Shown here: piece after piece, positions 24,141-36,849 of the stretch | Layout: each line of letters starts with the position of its first letter | Position numbering within the stretch: the first letter of the stretch is position 1 | Origin: Flaccisagitta enflata | Taxonomy: Eukaryota > Chaetognatha > Sagittoidea > Aphragmophora | DNA length: 64,000 nt | NCBI GenBank assembly: GCA_965153355.1 | Contig: OZ231126.1 | Coordinates: 23,932,001 to 23,996,000 of the forward strand | Reading direction: 5' to 3' | Position numbers and translations under genes: made by a program | The notes under the pieces: generated by a model | The model's database searches: none | The model's input: the letters and a program-made list of their open reading frames with translations, nothing else | Told to the model about the DNA's origin: nothing

Positions 24141-24732
24141 GGGCAGCGGCCCCGAAGGGGCCAATGACCTATGCTGTTTTTATTTGAGCTTCAAGGCTGG
24201 AATTAGGGCCTGGAGGCTGGGATTTGGGCCTTGAGACCAGAATTTGGGCCTTGAGACCAGAATTTGGGCCTTGGGACCAGGATTTGGGTCTCAAGACCAG
24301 GAATTGGGCCTCAAGGCTGGGATTTGAGCCTCGAGGTTGGGATTTGAACCTCGAGGGACAGGGATTTGAGCCTCGAGGATTTTGAACCTCGAGGGACTGG
24401 GATTTGAGCATTGAGATTTTGAGCTAGGCTGGGGTTTGAGTCTCGAGGCTAGGATTTGAGCCTTGAGGCTGAGATTTGAGCCTCCAGGCTGGGATTTGAG
24501 CCTCCAGGCTGGGATTTGAGCCTCCAGGCTGGGATTTTAGCCTCCAGGCTGGGATTTGAGCCTCCAGGCTGGGATTTGAGCTTCCAGACTAGAATTTGGG
24601 CCTCAAGACTAGGATTTGGGCCTAAGGGGGGGGGGACGGAGAAAAAGAAGGAGGAGAAGGAGGAGGCGAAGAAGGAGAAATTTCCCCTATGTGTAAAAGC
24701 ATAGGTCATCGGCCCCTTCGGGGCCGCTGCCC
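24141..24732. mobile_element. Family B TIR element carrying a 20-bp minisatellite
   Basis: 35-bp terminal inverted repeats at 24141-24175 and 24698-24732 differ at one position. Each contains its own palindrome, GGCCCCTTCGGGGCC, a stem closed by a TTC(G) loop. The interior (about 24180-24630) is a minisatellite of GGGATTTGAGCCTCCAGGCT-like 20-bp units, most regular at 24480-24580. A GGAGAAGGAGG tract precedes the right end. No transposase or coding frame; presumably mobilised in trans if mobile at all. Confidence 0.85.
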
Positions 24733-24898
24733 AAAAAAGGATGGTTTTACCAGCTATGCCCACTTACACATGAAACCACTCAGCTGCAAAGAATCACTAG
24801 AATTCAAAATTACATCAAATGGATTGTGGTTGACTCTTCAAAAAAAATTTAGAAAATTAAAAAGATAAAAAGAATAATTCAAAAAAAAAATTAAGGTA

Positions 24899-25074
24899 CA
24901 GTAAAACCCCGCCTCATTGGTCCCATTGGGACTAAAGATTTTTCACCTTTATCTCGGGATAGTTTTTAAAGAGAGGTGAAATCACATTAAAAACTACCAT
25001 TTGGGACTTTAAAATATTCACCTTTATTGATGGAGAACCTTTAAAAGCGAGGTTGTTATTGCGGGGTTCCACTG
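24899..25074. mobile_element. pogo/Tigger-like MITE, 176 bp, TA target duplication
   Basis: It begins CAGTAAAACCCCGC and ends GCGGGGTTCCACTG, flanked by TA on both sides (24897-24898 and 25075-25076). CAGT...AACC(T/C)CG termini with TA duplication are characteristic of the pogo/Tigger branch of Tc1/mariner. No coding capacity. A second copy is at 56378-56550. Confidence 0.85.
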
Positions 25075-25075
25075 T

Positions 25076-25488
25076 ATCAACAGCTAAGCCCACTGACGCA
25101 TGATACCTCTCATTTATCATCCATAATGATTCATTACCGTATTTCCCCTAATTAGCGCCCGGGGCGCTTTCAAAATTGCAAAATGACATTGCCTTTTTCA
25201 CCTTCTAAATAGCGCCCCCTTGTAGCATGCAAGACTAAAGAAAATTACTGAAAATTAAAGTAAAACAGAAGATTTAGGGTAGGGAAAGATAAAAATATGT
25301 GATTTCAACAGAAAAATCCACACATGAAGTTATTAAGAAACAAAAAATAAAGATAATTTTTGTATTGATTATGTGTATCTATAATTTTCACTAGAATGAA
25401 AAACTTAGGTGTGAGGGGATTTTTTTTATCAACAGCTAAGCCCACTGACGCATGATACCTCTCATTTATCATCCATAATGATTCATTA
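25076..25488 (+). repeat. 61-bp perfect direct repeats flanking a TACCGTATT element fragment
   Basis: 25076-25136 and 25428-25488 are identical over 61 bp (offset 352). Between them, TACCGTATTTCCCCTAATTAGCGCC begins at 25135, matching 4213. Only one TACCGTATT end is present, so a tandem duplication of a 352-bp segment explains the pair better than insertion of a complete element. Confidence 0.85.
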
Positions 25489-25637
25489 TATCTATCGTAT
25501 TCAAAGGAGATTCTTAGCCAATCCTTGCAAGTAGTAGCAAGAATTTCCTAACAAGGCTGGATACCCGACCATTGGGTAGGGACAGAAATCATATTCTGTG
25601 TCTGTGTTTCTGCCTCTCTCAATTTCTGTTTTCCTCT

Positions 25638-25643
<6 letters not shown>

Positions 25644-25676
<33 letters not shown>
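25644..25676 (+). repeat. (CT)n microsatellite
   Basis: Short CT tract after a C-run. Confidence 0.9.
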
Positions 25677-25679
<3 letters not shown>

Positions 25680-25799
25680 CTCCTCTGAGTCAACACACCC
25701 TCGGGATTTTCCTCACGTGAATCTTGGCTCTGCGATTTTTCATGTTTTCGTCTCCCTCTGCGCCACCCCCTTCAAAGAAGATTATGGGCCGTCATTAGG

Positions 25800-26970
<1,171 letters not shown>

Positions 26971-27139
26971 CGTCTTCACGGGATCGTGGCCTCATTTTGT
27001 GCTTCTGAAACTCTCTGCCCATTAAGTTATTTGAAAACAAGAAATGTTGCCAGAATAACTGGATTATACTCAAACAGAGGCGTAGACCAACGATGGATTA
27101 ATCTTTATGCGGCGGCGGGGAGATCACAAACCTAATTTG

Positions 27140-27140
<1 letters not shown>

Positions 27141-27215
<75 letters not shown>

Positions 27216-27224
27216 ACGACAGAC

Positions 27225-27262
<38 letters not shown>

Positions 27263-27305
27263 GGCAGAGACAGAGACAGAGACAGAGACAGTCAGAAACA
27301 GATAG
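27141..27305 (+). repeat. Compound (GA)n to (GACA)n to (GACAGA)n microsatellite
   Basis: (GA)n at 27141-27206, (GACA)n at about 27206-27262, then CAGAGA hexamers. Same order as 3231-3541. Confidence 0.95.
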
Positions 27306-27309
27306 ACAG

Positions 27310-27888
27310 ACAATCAGACAATCGAACAGAAAAAGAGAGAAGCGGAGGATGAGGTAGCTGCAGTTATGCCATTTTTTGCCGGATATCTAATTTCCAAAAT
27401 ATTTCTTTACGATGCATGATCATTACGCTACGCGAGTTGCCTTATTGCCATATCATTCTTTTGCGCTTTCTCCTTTTGGAATGAGGCGACACTGATGATT
27501 TGATTTTGCCCATCTGAATTTCTTGCCCGACAGCAAGTCATCAAAAAAAAAAAAAAGATCTTTTTCATCATTTTCCTTTTAATTTGTTTTTGGAAGGTCA
27601 ATTAGGCCCTTTCCTATACTCTACCCTTCAGAAACGATCATGAAACAAAGATGTTTCATTCCACTAAAAAGAAAACAAAATAAAACGGGCATGACCCTCT
27701 CCTTTCTTGTGCCAGAGAACAGACAGATTTAGGTAACGCTGTAAGACTTCAAACTGAAAAAAATTTCTCAAAGCAAACAAAGAATAGAATGGAATAGAAA
27801 GTTCTAGGAAAGCAGAAGCTGGAGGAAAGGAAAGCAAAAAAAGCTTAAGTAGAGCGAAAAAAGCTAGACAAAAGCGGAATAGAAATCG

Positions 27889-27928
<40 letters not shown>

Positions 27929-28400
27929 CTGAAGTCAAGAAAGCGAACAAAATCTCATCTTCGGGCGAATTTTGTGAGTCAAATAATGTTGGAAAAATTC
28001 GGCATTGAAGAAAATTCCAAGGGTCCTTTTAACCCTCTAACTCATAACTCACGTTTCTCCAAAAAATCAAGTTTACTCCACTTAAATTTGAACCGAGAAA
28101 TTGGGGTCATTTTTACGCGGGGGAAAATTTGAATTTGAATACGCGCGAGAGACTCGCCAAGAAAAAAAAAACAGTATTCATTTTTTCTATTTTTTTCTAT
28201 TTTTCTTTTTTCCCTTTTTTGCACCATTTCTGTCTTTGTTCCTGACTTTAAAAGAGTCATTGTCCATCCGTCCGACTGTCCTTCGGTTCGTCTGTCCATA
28301 ATGAGGGAAGTTGGACGCCCCAGCCCACCCGTCCACAATGATATTATAACCTTGCATTATTTGTCTGTATCTTTTGTTCCTTTGTTATAACATGAAAACC
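27310..28400. other. No gene seen; short (GA)n and a possible family A fragment
   Basis: (GA)n at 27893-27926. At 28259-28335, TCATTGTCCATCCGTCCGAC and later CCCACCCGTCCAC resemble the reversed family A tail and middle block, but the hairpins are not recognisable. Confidence 0.45.
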
Positions 28401-28404
28401 TGAA

Positions 28405-28687
28405 AATTCAACTGATTCATTCAATCATTCGTTCGTTCGTTCATTCATTCATTCATTCATTCATTCATTTATTCATTTAATCATTCATTTATTTATTCAT
28501 TCACTTCGTCCGTTCATTCATTTTTTCATTCATTCATTCATTCATTCATTCATTCATTCATTCATTCATTCATTCATTCATTCATTCATTCACTCATTCA
28601 TTCATTCGTTCATTCATTCATTCATTCATTCATTCATTCATTCATACGTTCGAACTATCTGGACTATCTGTGTTTCCTATCTTTCAT

Positions 28688-28774
<87 letters not shown>

Positions 28775-28775
28775 C
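28405..28775 (+). repeat. (TTCA)n followed by (CTTT)n microsatellites
   Basis: TTCA tetranucleotide tract at about 28405-28645 with TTTA, TTCG and TTCAC variants, then CTTT at 28683-28773. Confidence 0.96.
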
Positions 28776-28872
28776 CTTTTCACTCCATCGCCGTCGGCCG
28801 AAAGGTCGCGTGAAATTTTGCGTTAATGACTGATATGCGAAGGTCAAAGTCCTTCCATCGTTTCGGGTCGAA

Positions 28873-29115
28873 AAGCATACAAACGCGAGTAGAGAGAGTG
28901 CATGCGCGTGCACACGCAAAACGCGAGTAGAGAGCGTGCAAAACGCATGCACACGCAAACCGCGAGTAGAAAGCGTGGAAAACGCATACGCGTGCAAAAC
29001 GCATGCACACGCAAATCGCGAGTAGAGAGCGTGCATACCGCATACACACGCAAAACGCATGCACGTGCAACGCGTGCATGCGCGTGCATAACAAACTCAA
29101 GGCGCGGTTACACGC
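28873..29115 (+). repeat. Minisatellite rich in ACGCAAAACGC and GCATGC
   Basis: Units such as GCATGCACACGCAAA and CGCGAGTAGAGAGCGTGCA repeat about ten times. Many GCGTGCA/TGCACGC stretches alternate purine and pyrimidine. The frames give Cys/Ala/His-rich strings that repeat with the DNA, so I do not call a gene. Confidence 0.88.
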
Positions 29116-29479
29116 AAAATATGAGCAGACGAAAACACGAGACCACAAAAGACGAGAAAGAATACACACACAAACATGATCGTGGGCAGATTCGGTGATT
29201 CATGCCGTCGCGCGATCGCCAAAAAAACATGGCAAAAGAACCGAATACTCGAATTGTCATGTCTGAAATTCAAATCTGGTAAAAGATCATTTTTTTAACG
29301 AAACAAAGCGGCGGAAACCAAAACCTGGATCAATTCAAAATCAGTTAAAACTGGAGCCACAAATGAAAACAACACCAGCACGACAGCACAATAATCCTAA
29401 GAAACAAACATTAACTGTTCTCCGTCTTCAGTATAATCATGAGCATCAGAGCTACGTCTACAATCGTGAAAACGAAACA

Positions 29480-29624
29480 TTTTTAGTCGCGGACACGCGA
29501 CTCTATAAGCCACTTTTCTCTTCGTCGGTCGGTCCGTCCATCGGTCACAAAGTCACTTTTCGAGGTTTTCCGCTCCTGCCCACCCGTTCGCGACTTATGC
29601 TGCCGTGTATACGGCCTTGTTTTT
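29480..29624 (-). mobile_element. Family A dual-hairpin element, well-preserved copy
   Basis: Read on the minus strand it starts AACAAGGCCGTATACACGGC (5' stem GCCGT/ACGGC) and has GAACGGGTGGGCAGGAGC in the middle. A GACCGACC run follows, and it ends GGCTTATAGAGTCGCGTGTC followed by CGCGACTAAAAA (3' stem AGTCGCG/CGCGACT). No coding potential. Confidence 0.8.
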
Positions 29625-29741
29625 TCGAACCACAAAAACTACGATTTTGAGTGAGACCCGTCGCTCAAAATTTTTGACTCCCAAAGGAAAAATCAGCATA
29701 AAATGTATATCGTCATTCAGAAAATGACATTTGAGGTATGC

Positions 29742-29878
<137 letters not shown>

Positions 29879-30269
29879 TTTCCTCCCAAGGCGCTGCATG
29901 CGTGATCAGGCTTTTTATTCCATTCCATTTCGGGAAATTCCTTTTTTCTTTTTTTCTTTGAGTCTCCCACGGAATGCTTTGATATTCAACAAAGAAAAGA
30001 AAACGTCAGAAAAAGTAAGAAATTTTTCAAAAGAAATTCCCGTCTCTCATTGGTCGCCCAAACTACCGACTATCGAACCAATGAGAATCCTCGGAGATAT
30101 TTTCCCCTGGTGACGCATTTCTCATCCGACGCGGACTCTCAAAAGCCAAGAACAGGTGGAAAATGGAAACTGAGAAATGATTTTTCATGATGGATTTTCT
30201 TTTTTTGTGATGGAAAGCAGAAAAACCACATTTATTCACCGATTCATTTTCCCTCCTATCTTACCGTTC

Positions 30270-30590
30270 CTTCACTTTTTCCTTTCTCCTTTTACCTTAC
30301 GTACCTCTTCTATCATTTTCTGAATCTTCTCCTTCTGCTTTGTATGCTTCTTACTTTTCTCCTTTCTCCTAAATTTTCCTTCTCTTCATCTTCTTATTGT
30401 TTCCTCCTTTCTTTGTGACATTTTCTTTCTTCCTTTACCATGCGTACTTCTTCTTTCAATTTCTAGAATCTTCTCCTTCTGCTTTGTAAACTTCTTTCTT
30501 TATTCTTTCTTCTAAATTTCTTTCATCTATTATCTATTTCTTCCTTTTAATCTTCTTCCTGTACTTCTCTCCTTTACCTGTGACTTTGTT
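30270..30590 (+). repeat. Pyrimidine-rich tandem duplication, about 142-bp unit, two copies
   Basis: GAATCTTCTCCTTCTGCTTT occurs in both copies at an offset of 142 bp, and the surrounding C/T-rich sequence aligns (GTAC at 30301 with GTAC at 30443). Confidence 0.75.
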
Positions 30591-30739
30591 TCACTTCACT
30601 GTCGATAGCAACGGGAACGATTATCATGTGGCGTAAGTGGCGATGGTTCGTTACTTATGAAAATTATAAAACGATGGCATTGACACGTCGCAAATGGCAG
30701 TTTTGTGGCAGCGCAGAAGTGGCAAAAAGATATGCAAAT

Positions 30740-30935
30740 GAAGGGTAAGACGTTGGCTGATTGCGGTTGGTGGCGGTGATTTGTGGCGGGTGGCCTCCTG
30801 TGTCGGTGGTTTGTGGCGGATGGCGGTCGGCGGTGGTGGTTTGCGGCGGTAGGCGGTGGTAGTTATTGGCGGTTGGCGGTCGGCGGTGGTGTTTGTGGCG
30901 GGCGGCTGTCGGTGGCGGTGGTTTGTGGTTGTTAG
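30740..30935 (+). repeat. GGCGGT minisatellite
   Basis: Degenerate GGCGGTGGTTTGTGGCGG units, about ten copies, related in composition to 20280-21150. Confidence 0.85.
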
Positions 30936-31384
30936 ATGAGTTTTTGGGTTTGTGAAAAATAGATTTGTTTCTCTCTGAGGTTTCCATCTCCTTTTCCGTC
31001 TGTTGGCGTCGACAAAAAAGAACGTTTGCGCGCAAATCTGACAGAAATAATCTCAGTTTCCGCTTTAATCAGAAGTTGGCGTGTATTTGAGCGTAGTGCT
31101 TGTAATAGCAGGCTAATTGATAGTAGAACGACTACCAGACATCCCAAAATTCCGAATTCATATACAGCAGTAATATGCCATTTTCCATTGACGACCCTAC
31201 CTGGTCGCGTTACGCATCCGGTCTGCACAAAGGGACAAGTGGTCATTCAGCCTTGCATTTGGGGCCCGCGCCCGGGGGCCGCTTTAAGTAATCAGCTCGC
31301 AACACGCACATCAGAAATCAATAAGCAATATGCAAATGAGCTTTTTGCGTTAAAGCCGTAAAAGTTTGGGTAGATTTACTACAC

Positions 31385-31775
<391 letters not shown>

Positions 31776-31776
<1 letters not shown>

Positions 31777-32714
31777 TCTCTTCTATTATGCCTCGTCTCC
31801 CTCGTCTCCCTCCTCTCCTCCTTTTCCCCTCATCTTCGTCCACTGGATTCCTTTTCTTTCACTTTCTCTTCCCTCTTAACCACTGTCATCCTGATCGGTG
31901 GGATTGTGTAAAACGATCTCAAGCCCATGGAATTCAAGTTTGTGTTGATTCTTATTCTTCATATCTTATCATGGTAACTTATCATAACTTATGCGTTTTG
32001 GGCAGGTAATGAAGGGGGCCTAGGAATTATGATAAGCTAAATTGGTTTCATAATTCTGATAATCAACTGATTCCATGAAAACCCAATAACGAGCGTTCCT
32101 ACGCCCTGTCCATCTCCTCTCTTTTCTCTTTCGTTTTTGTTCATTTACCTCTGCACATCCATCACTACAAATAAATTCCTCCAACTGATTCTCCCTCCTG
32201 TCCTTCCTTTCTGCTCCTCCTCTTCCGTCAGTCTAGACAAGAGTTCAATGAGAGGCAATTGATTTTCTCGACGGGGTGCCACGCGTAGCCTGAGGGAAGG
32301 GGAGAAGCAGAGGGGGGGGGGGTAGGGCAAACCGCGTAGCCGTCGAAAATCGTGACTTCTCGTGATGATCCATCTCATATTATATTTCTGGAGGTTTGTG
32401 ACGTTTCTTGTCAATTTCCAAGATTAAATCCCTTTCATCATTTGGTAATAAAAGGCGTTTTCATTTTTGTTTTGTAAGCATAAACACTCATTTCTTCTTG
32501 GCCCCTTGTGTTGTTTTGTCTGTCTAATGTCTATCATCCTGTTGGCTTGATTGTACATCTCTCTTTTCATTTCGCTGTCTTTCTCTTAAACCGTCGAAAA
32601 GAGATAGAAAAAGTCGGCACTGAAAAAGCTTTACTTCAAAAAAGTGCAACCAAAAACCAAAGAGTGAATCCAATGCGACGAGTGAATCGAAGTTCGATTT
32701 GTCTTTGTCACGAC
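31776..32714. other. No gene seen
   Basis: Unique-looking DNA with a GGGGGGGGGG run at 32313. No supported frame. Confidence 0.45.
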
Positions 32715-32715
32715 G

Positions 32716-32890
32716 CTTCTGATCACATGATCGATGAGACAGATCACGTGAAGGATTCCGATGCTCACGTGACCCAAGCCGACGATCAGGTGATCATCGG
32801 AAGCGATCACGTGATCAGTTGGAAGCGGTCATGTGATCATCGGAAGCGATCATGTGATATTCGGAAGCGGTCACGTGATCAATCGGCCAG
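32716..32890 (+). repeat. Minisatellite of E-box half-palindromes (GATCACGTGATC type)
   Basis: About eight units of 20-22 bp (GGAAGCGATCACGTGATCAT-like). Each has a CANNTG hexamer: CACGTG at 32745, 32766, 32808 and 32872; CACATG or CATGTG at 32724, 32830 and 32851; CAGGTG at 32787. CACGTG is the core recognised by MYC/MAX, CLOCK/BMAL and MiT/TFE bHLH factors. Whether it is bound is unknown; the array may simply be a minisatellite with a palindromic unit. Confidence 0.75.
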
Positions 32891-32936
32891 ACTCAAAGTC
32901 ACGCCGACGACTGTCTGGACGCGGAGATGAAAATGA

Positions 32937-33190
32937 GGCGCAAAACCGCGATGGACAAATCCATGAGAATCGAGAATTGGCTTTCGATGTATACACACAT
33001 CAGACTTAGGTCCGGCCAAAACCGCGATGGACAAATCCATGAAAATTGGCTTTCAATGTGAATGCATGATAGGTTTAAAATCAGTGCATTGCCAGCTAAA
33101 ACAGTGATTGAAATTGACATTCAATGTACGCACACTTTGGTCATCAAAGAGAGCAGCTTCAGACAAAACCATGATGGATAAATTCGCTTT
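32937..33190 (+). repeat. Degenerate tandem repeat of about 75 bp, four copies
   Basis: AAAACCGCGATGGACAAATC starts at 32942 and 33017. Decayed versions start near 33097 and 33164, each followed by TTGGCTTTCAATGT-like sequence. It directly follows the E-box minisatellite. Confidence 0.75.
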
Positions 33191-33914
33191 TAATTCAAGA
33201 GCAGGTTAGCCTACAGTAAGCAAGACAAGCCACGGAGAAACATTTGCTCTTTTCCGGGAAAAACGAAGCTTCTGAAAAGAAAGAAAAAAACCACACAGCT
33301 AAACGGTTTTACTACCCAGAGCAAAAGTCTTCGTCCACCTGAGCTAAAAACTGATTTAATAAAAAGATATGGTTAAATTAATTCATATCATTGTTAAAAT
33401 ACTTCATCTAACTTCCTGCCAGGGCAACACTTTCTTCTATGGGTCACTGTGATGATTTATGAGGCTTCTGAAGGTAATCTATCAGGCCTTGTCACATAAC
33501 ATCATGTGCAATTTTATGTCAGTTTCTTTATAGTTGTAGGTTATCTTTTAGATCATCTTGATCCAAGAATTCTTTGGGGATTTATGTTGTAGTGAATTGT
33601 ACTAGTACCCCCTGAACTTTTTTCAGCCACCAGTGTTTGTTCAGTCAATTTTTTCATGTCCAGACAAGCAAGTGTATAGGACGCAGTGAAATTAAAGTAA
33701 GAGGAATTTACCCAGAGGTCAGAGTTGCCGTTTGCTTTAATATTTTTGCTTAGGTTGATGCTTGTTTTGTTTGTTTTTTGTACTTAAATGTGTAAACTTA
33801 CATGAGGAAATCGATCTGTCACTGTCAAATGACAAAGATGCTATAAGATTGAAGGAAATTTGATTCTGATGAGACTAAAAAGGTAAAGAAATAGGGTCAA
33901 TCTTTTCCCTAACT
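33191..33914. other. AT-rich DNA, no gene seen
   Basis: No repeat or supported frame. Confidence 0.5.
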
Positions 33915-34063
33915 GCTCACTGAAAATTTTAAATTTGCATAAAAAATCCAAATATCATCAAAATAAGAACATAGCGCCCTCAGTTTATGTCTTAGGAATC
34001 GCGCTATGTTCTGGTTTTGTTGATATTTTGATTTTCTATGCAAATTTAAAATTTTCAATGAGC
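33915..34063. mobile_element. 149-bp near-perfect hairpin (MITE-like)
   Basis: Left arm 33915-33976 (starting GCTCACTGAAAATTTTAAAT) pairs with right arm 34001-34063 (ending ATTTAAAATTTTCAATGAGC), with a 24-base loop. Only a few mismatches per 62-bp arm. It could be a small MITE or a precursor of a hairpin RNA; the sequence does not decide. Confidence 0.85.
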
Positions 34064-34798
34064 CATGGTACATTGACAAAATAAGTTATTTATTGTATTT
34101 CACATATTTTTTCAGCTGTAAAATAAAGGATTGGAATTTAAAACTGGCATATGCAAGTCAATTCATGCAAAATATGGCTGTTGACAGTTTAATTGAAAAC
34201 ATAAAAACAAAAATTGTCATTAAATTTCATTTTATAAATTTCATGACTTATCTATCTCGGGTAGCGAATTCTATGGTAATTTTCAGTGCGTCATAGCAAG
34301 ACAGATAACATAAAAAAATCTCTCAATTCATTTCATGAATTTCAAAAATGACAAACCAACTTTAAATTGCTTTCATTTCTAAATGCTTTGAGCTACCAGA
34401 ATGAGATTGAACTCATATGAAAGAGTTTTTGATACTGTTTTCAGATCTCACCAATTTTTTTTTCAACCTATAATAGGCTATCCATGCTTTTATGTGGACA
34501 AAGACTGATGCTCTAGGTAGTATATGTTGTCGTATCGACACGCAAAGTATCGAATTTATCCACATTTAAAACACATGACGCATTACCTAGGTGGCCGCCT
34601 ATACCACCCGCAAAAGACTGTATGTGACCTTTGGTACCAGGGGTACCATTGAACTACTCAGCTTTGATTGTCCGCTTGTCGCGTTGGTTCGTCCAACTCC
34701 CCGCGCCCATGAGACTAAAGTCTAAGATCTTCTAACGGAAAACTCCTAAACATTTCTGTAACCGCAACTGACGTGCTCCATGATCTTTCGCATGTCAA
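34064..34798. other. No gene seen
   Basis: AT-rich DNA with a CACCAATTTTTTTT motif near 34450 shared with foldback elements. Confidence 0.45.
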
Positions 34799-35400
34799 AC
34801 AAGGCCGGATACACGGGCCAAGACGGTGCGCCGGTCGTTTTATATTCTTAGACCTATCCCTAGCTCCATCAGACCTATCCCTAGCTCTAAAAGACCTATC
34901 TCTAGCTCTATCAGTCCTATCCCGAGCTCTATCAAGCCTATCCTATCCCCAATTCTATCATACCTGTGCCGAGCTCTATTAGACCTATCCCAAGCTCTAT
35001 TAGACCTATCCTGAGCTCTATCAGACCTATCCCTAGCTCTAAAAGACCTATCTCTAGCTCTATCAGTCCTATCCCGAGCTCTATCAAGCCTATCCTATCC
35101 CCAATTCTATCATACCTATGCCGAGCTCTATTAGACCTATCACAAGCTCTATCAGACCCATCCCCTGCTCTATCAGACCTATCCCCACACCTATCCGACC
35201 TATCACTAGACCTATCCGACCTATCCCCAGCTCCATCAGACCTAACCGTTGCTGATTATTTTAGTGAACGACAAGTATCATCATTGATGAACAGTTTTCA
35301 ATTGATTTCAAACATTTTCAACGATTTTTCATTCGAGCGTGACCGACGGATGGACGGACGGACAGAGCCTCTTATAGAGTTGCTATGGCGCATCTGGGAA
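34799..35400 (+). mobile_element. Family A element carrying a TATCAGACCTATCC minisatellite
   Basis: Left end AACAAGGCCGGATACACGGG (34798) matches the family A 5' hairpin. The right end has GACGGATGGACGGACGGAC, then CTCTTATAGAGTTGCTATGG at 35370-35390. Between them 34846-35245 is a minisatellite of about 17-bp units (AGACCTATCCCTAGCTCTAT). A block of roughly 150 bp within it is itself duplicated (34855-34975 and 35020-35125). So this copy has the same ends as short copies but a repeat cargo. Confidence 0.7.
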
Positions 35401-35464
35401 TTATCCTAGCATTTTTTCTGAATCTTTTCCAGTGATTTTTGCTTCTTTTTGAGATTTTCAACTC

Positions 35465-35537
35465 GAGCGTTACCGACCAACCGACCGACCGACAGACAGA
35501 GCTAGTTATAGAGGTGCTATGGCGCACCTAAAAATGG
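35465..35537 (+). mobile_element. Family A 3' end, GGTGC hairpin subfamily
   Basis: CGTTACCGACCAACCGACCG leads into GTTATAGAGGTGCTATGGCG and CACCTAAAAA. The stem is AGGTGC/GCACCT, in place of the AGTCGC/GCGACT of other copies. Confidence 0.7.
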
Positions 35538-35672
35538 CGAGAGCAAGGGTGTTTTTTATTCTTTTTATTTTTTTTGTCTCTGCTTTCATAAACCATCCAC
35601 AAATCAATGATACGTTCATTTCTGTTTGTCGATTTGTTCGCTAGCTTTCTGTTTGTCGATTTGTTCGTTAGC

Positions 35673-35673
<1 letters not shown>

Positions 35674-35761
<88 letters not shown>

Positions 35762-35805
35762 CGTGCAGGCGTGCGTGCGTGTGTGTGTGTGTGTGTGCTC
35801 TTAGT
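35674..35805 (+). repeat. (GT)n microsatellite in the presumed 3' UTR of the fibrinogen-domain gene
   Basis: (GT)n at 35674-35760 with a GTGCGTGC interruption and a short second tract to 35797. It lies just beyond the stop codon of the minus-strand gene. An AATAAA-type hexamer on the minus strand is present near 35560. Confidence 0.9.
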
Positions 35806-35841
35806 GTTAAGACCATTCTTTTACAAGAGATCCAGCTGCGG

Positions 35842-36319
35842 TCAAGCTGGTTTCATCCACATGTAAGCCTCCGAGAGAATATACCAATCAGATTCACCAG
35901 GGCGACCTTCCCTGTTGAGCCCTATTGAAGGATTACGTTGTTGTGGACACGTCAAACAAATAAAGGCAGCATCCGGTCCCAGCCACCATCCCACACCCCT
36001 TTCAGCAGCATTTCCCCAGTTCACGCCACTGATTTTTCTATCCCACGTTTGAAAAGCCTGCTTATTACTATGTTTCCACACTGGCAACTTCCCAAAATTT
36101 TTTTCGTTGATCAGTTCGCCAAGTTGATATGGAAGTTCCGCAATTTCTGGCCCGACGGTGAAGTTGTCCCATTCAGCTTCGCCAAAAGTCCCCGCCTTTA
36201 AATCCGCAATCTTATCACCCCAATCATCATGAATTCGATCGTATTTCACGCGGACTTTCAACGTCCATCTCCCCTTCGATGATATTCTATGCATCTTCTC
36301 TAGACCGAGCCAAAAAAAT
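35842..36319 (-). CDS. Fibrinogen-related domain, C-terminal exon
   Basis: 158 codons ending in TGA. The acceptor TTCTTATCAAACAG (AG at 36321-36320) precedes an exon that opens with a partial codon. The product shows the order of conserved fibrinogen C-terminal features: FFWLGLEKMHRIS at the start, WDNFTVG at about 50, YQLGELINEKNFG, FQTWDR, then GVGWW and a final WYILSEAYMWMKP. These match the consensus FWLGLEKIH, Y-x-F-x-V, F-T-T-Y-D, G-G-W-W and the C-terminal M-K-I-R-P. Such domains form secreted lectin-like or adhesive proteins in animals. Odd points: the usual Cys of the NCA motif is replaced (GNAAERGVGWW) and the Asp-rich calcium loop is degenerate. The only two cysteines are the closely spaced pair in FICLTCPQQ. 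Joining to the exon at 37947-38079 preserves the frame (GAT AG + A TTT). Confidence 0.85.
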
Positions 36320-36608
36320 CTGTTTGATAAGAAAGCAGGCCAAAAGAAATGGATTTAATTCATTTCGCCGAAATACAACAAAAGATCTTTATCGAAATTT
36401 GATGAATGCTAGAAGAATGATTTCTCCCTACAGTAGAGAGTGTGAGACTACGTATGAAAAGAAAACAGGCAGGCACTACTCCATTAAAATTGCGTACTAC
36501 AATTAGAAGCTAATAATTGTTGTTGTCATTACCCAATATCCATATCCTAAGGGGTTAGCAAACCGGTAGCTAGGCCATATACGTCCTACTTCACTTCTTT
36601 TGTCAGTG

Positions 36609-36798
<190 letters not shown>

Positions 36799-36849
36799 CG
36801 TAATGACTCTTTAATCAAGAACAATGTAGCTTTTATACTTCCTTGTGGC

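Noticed and set aside
28677-29169. Cys/Ala/His-rich frames across 28873-29110
   Set aside because: The peptides repeat with the ACGCAAAACGC minisatellite on several frames at once, which is typical of repeat translation.
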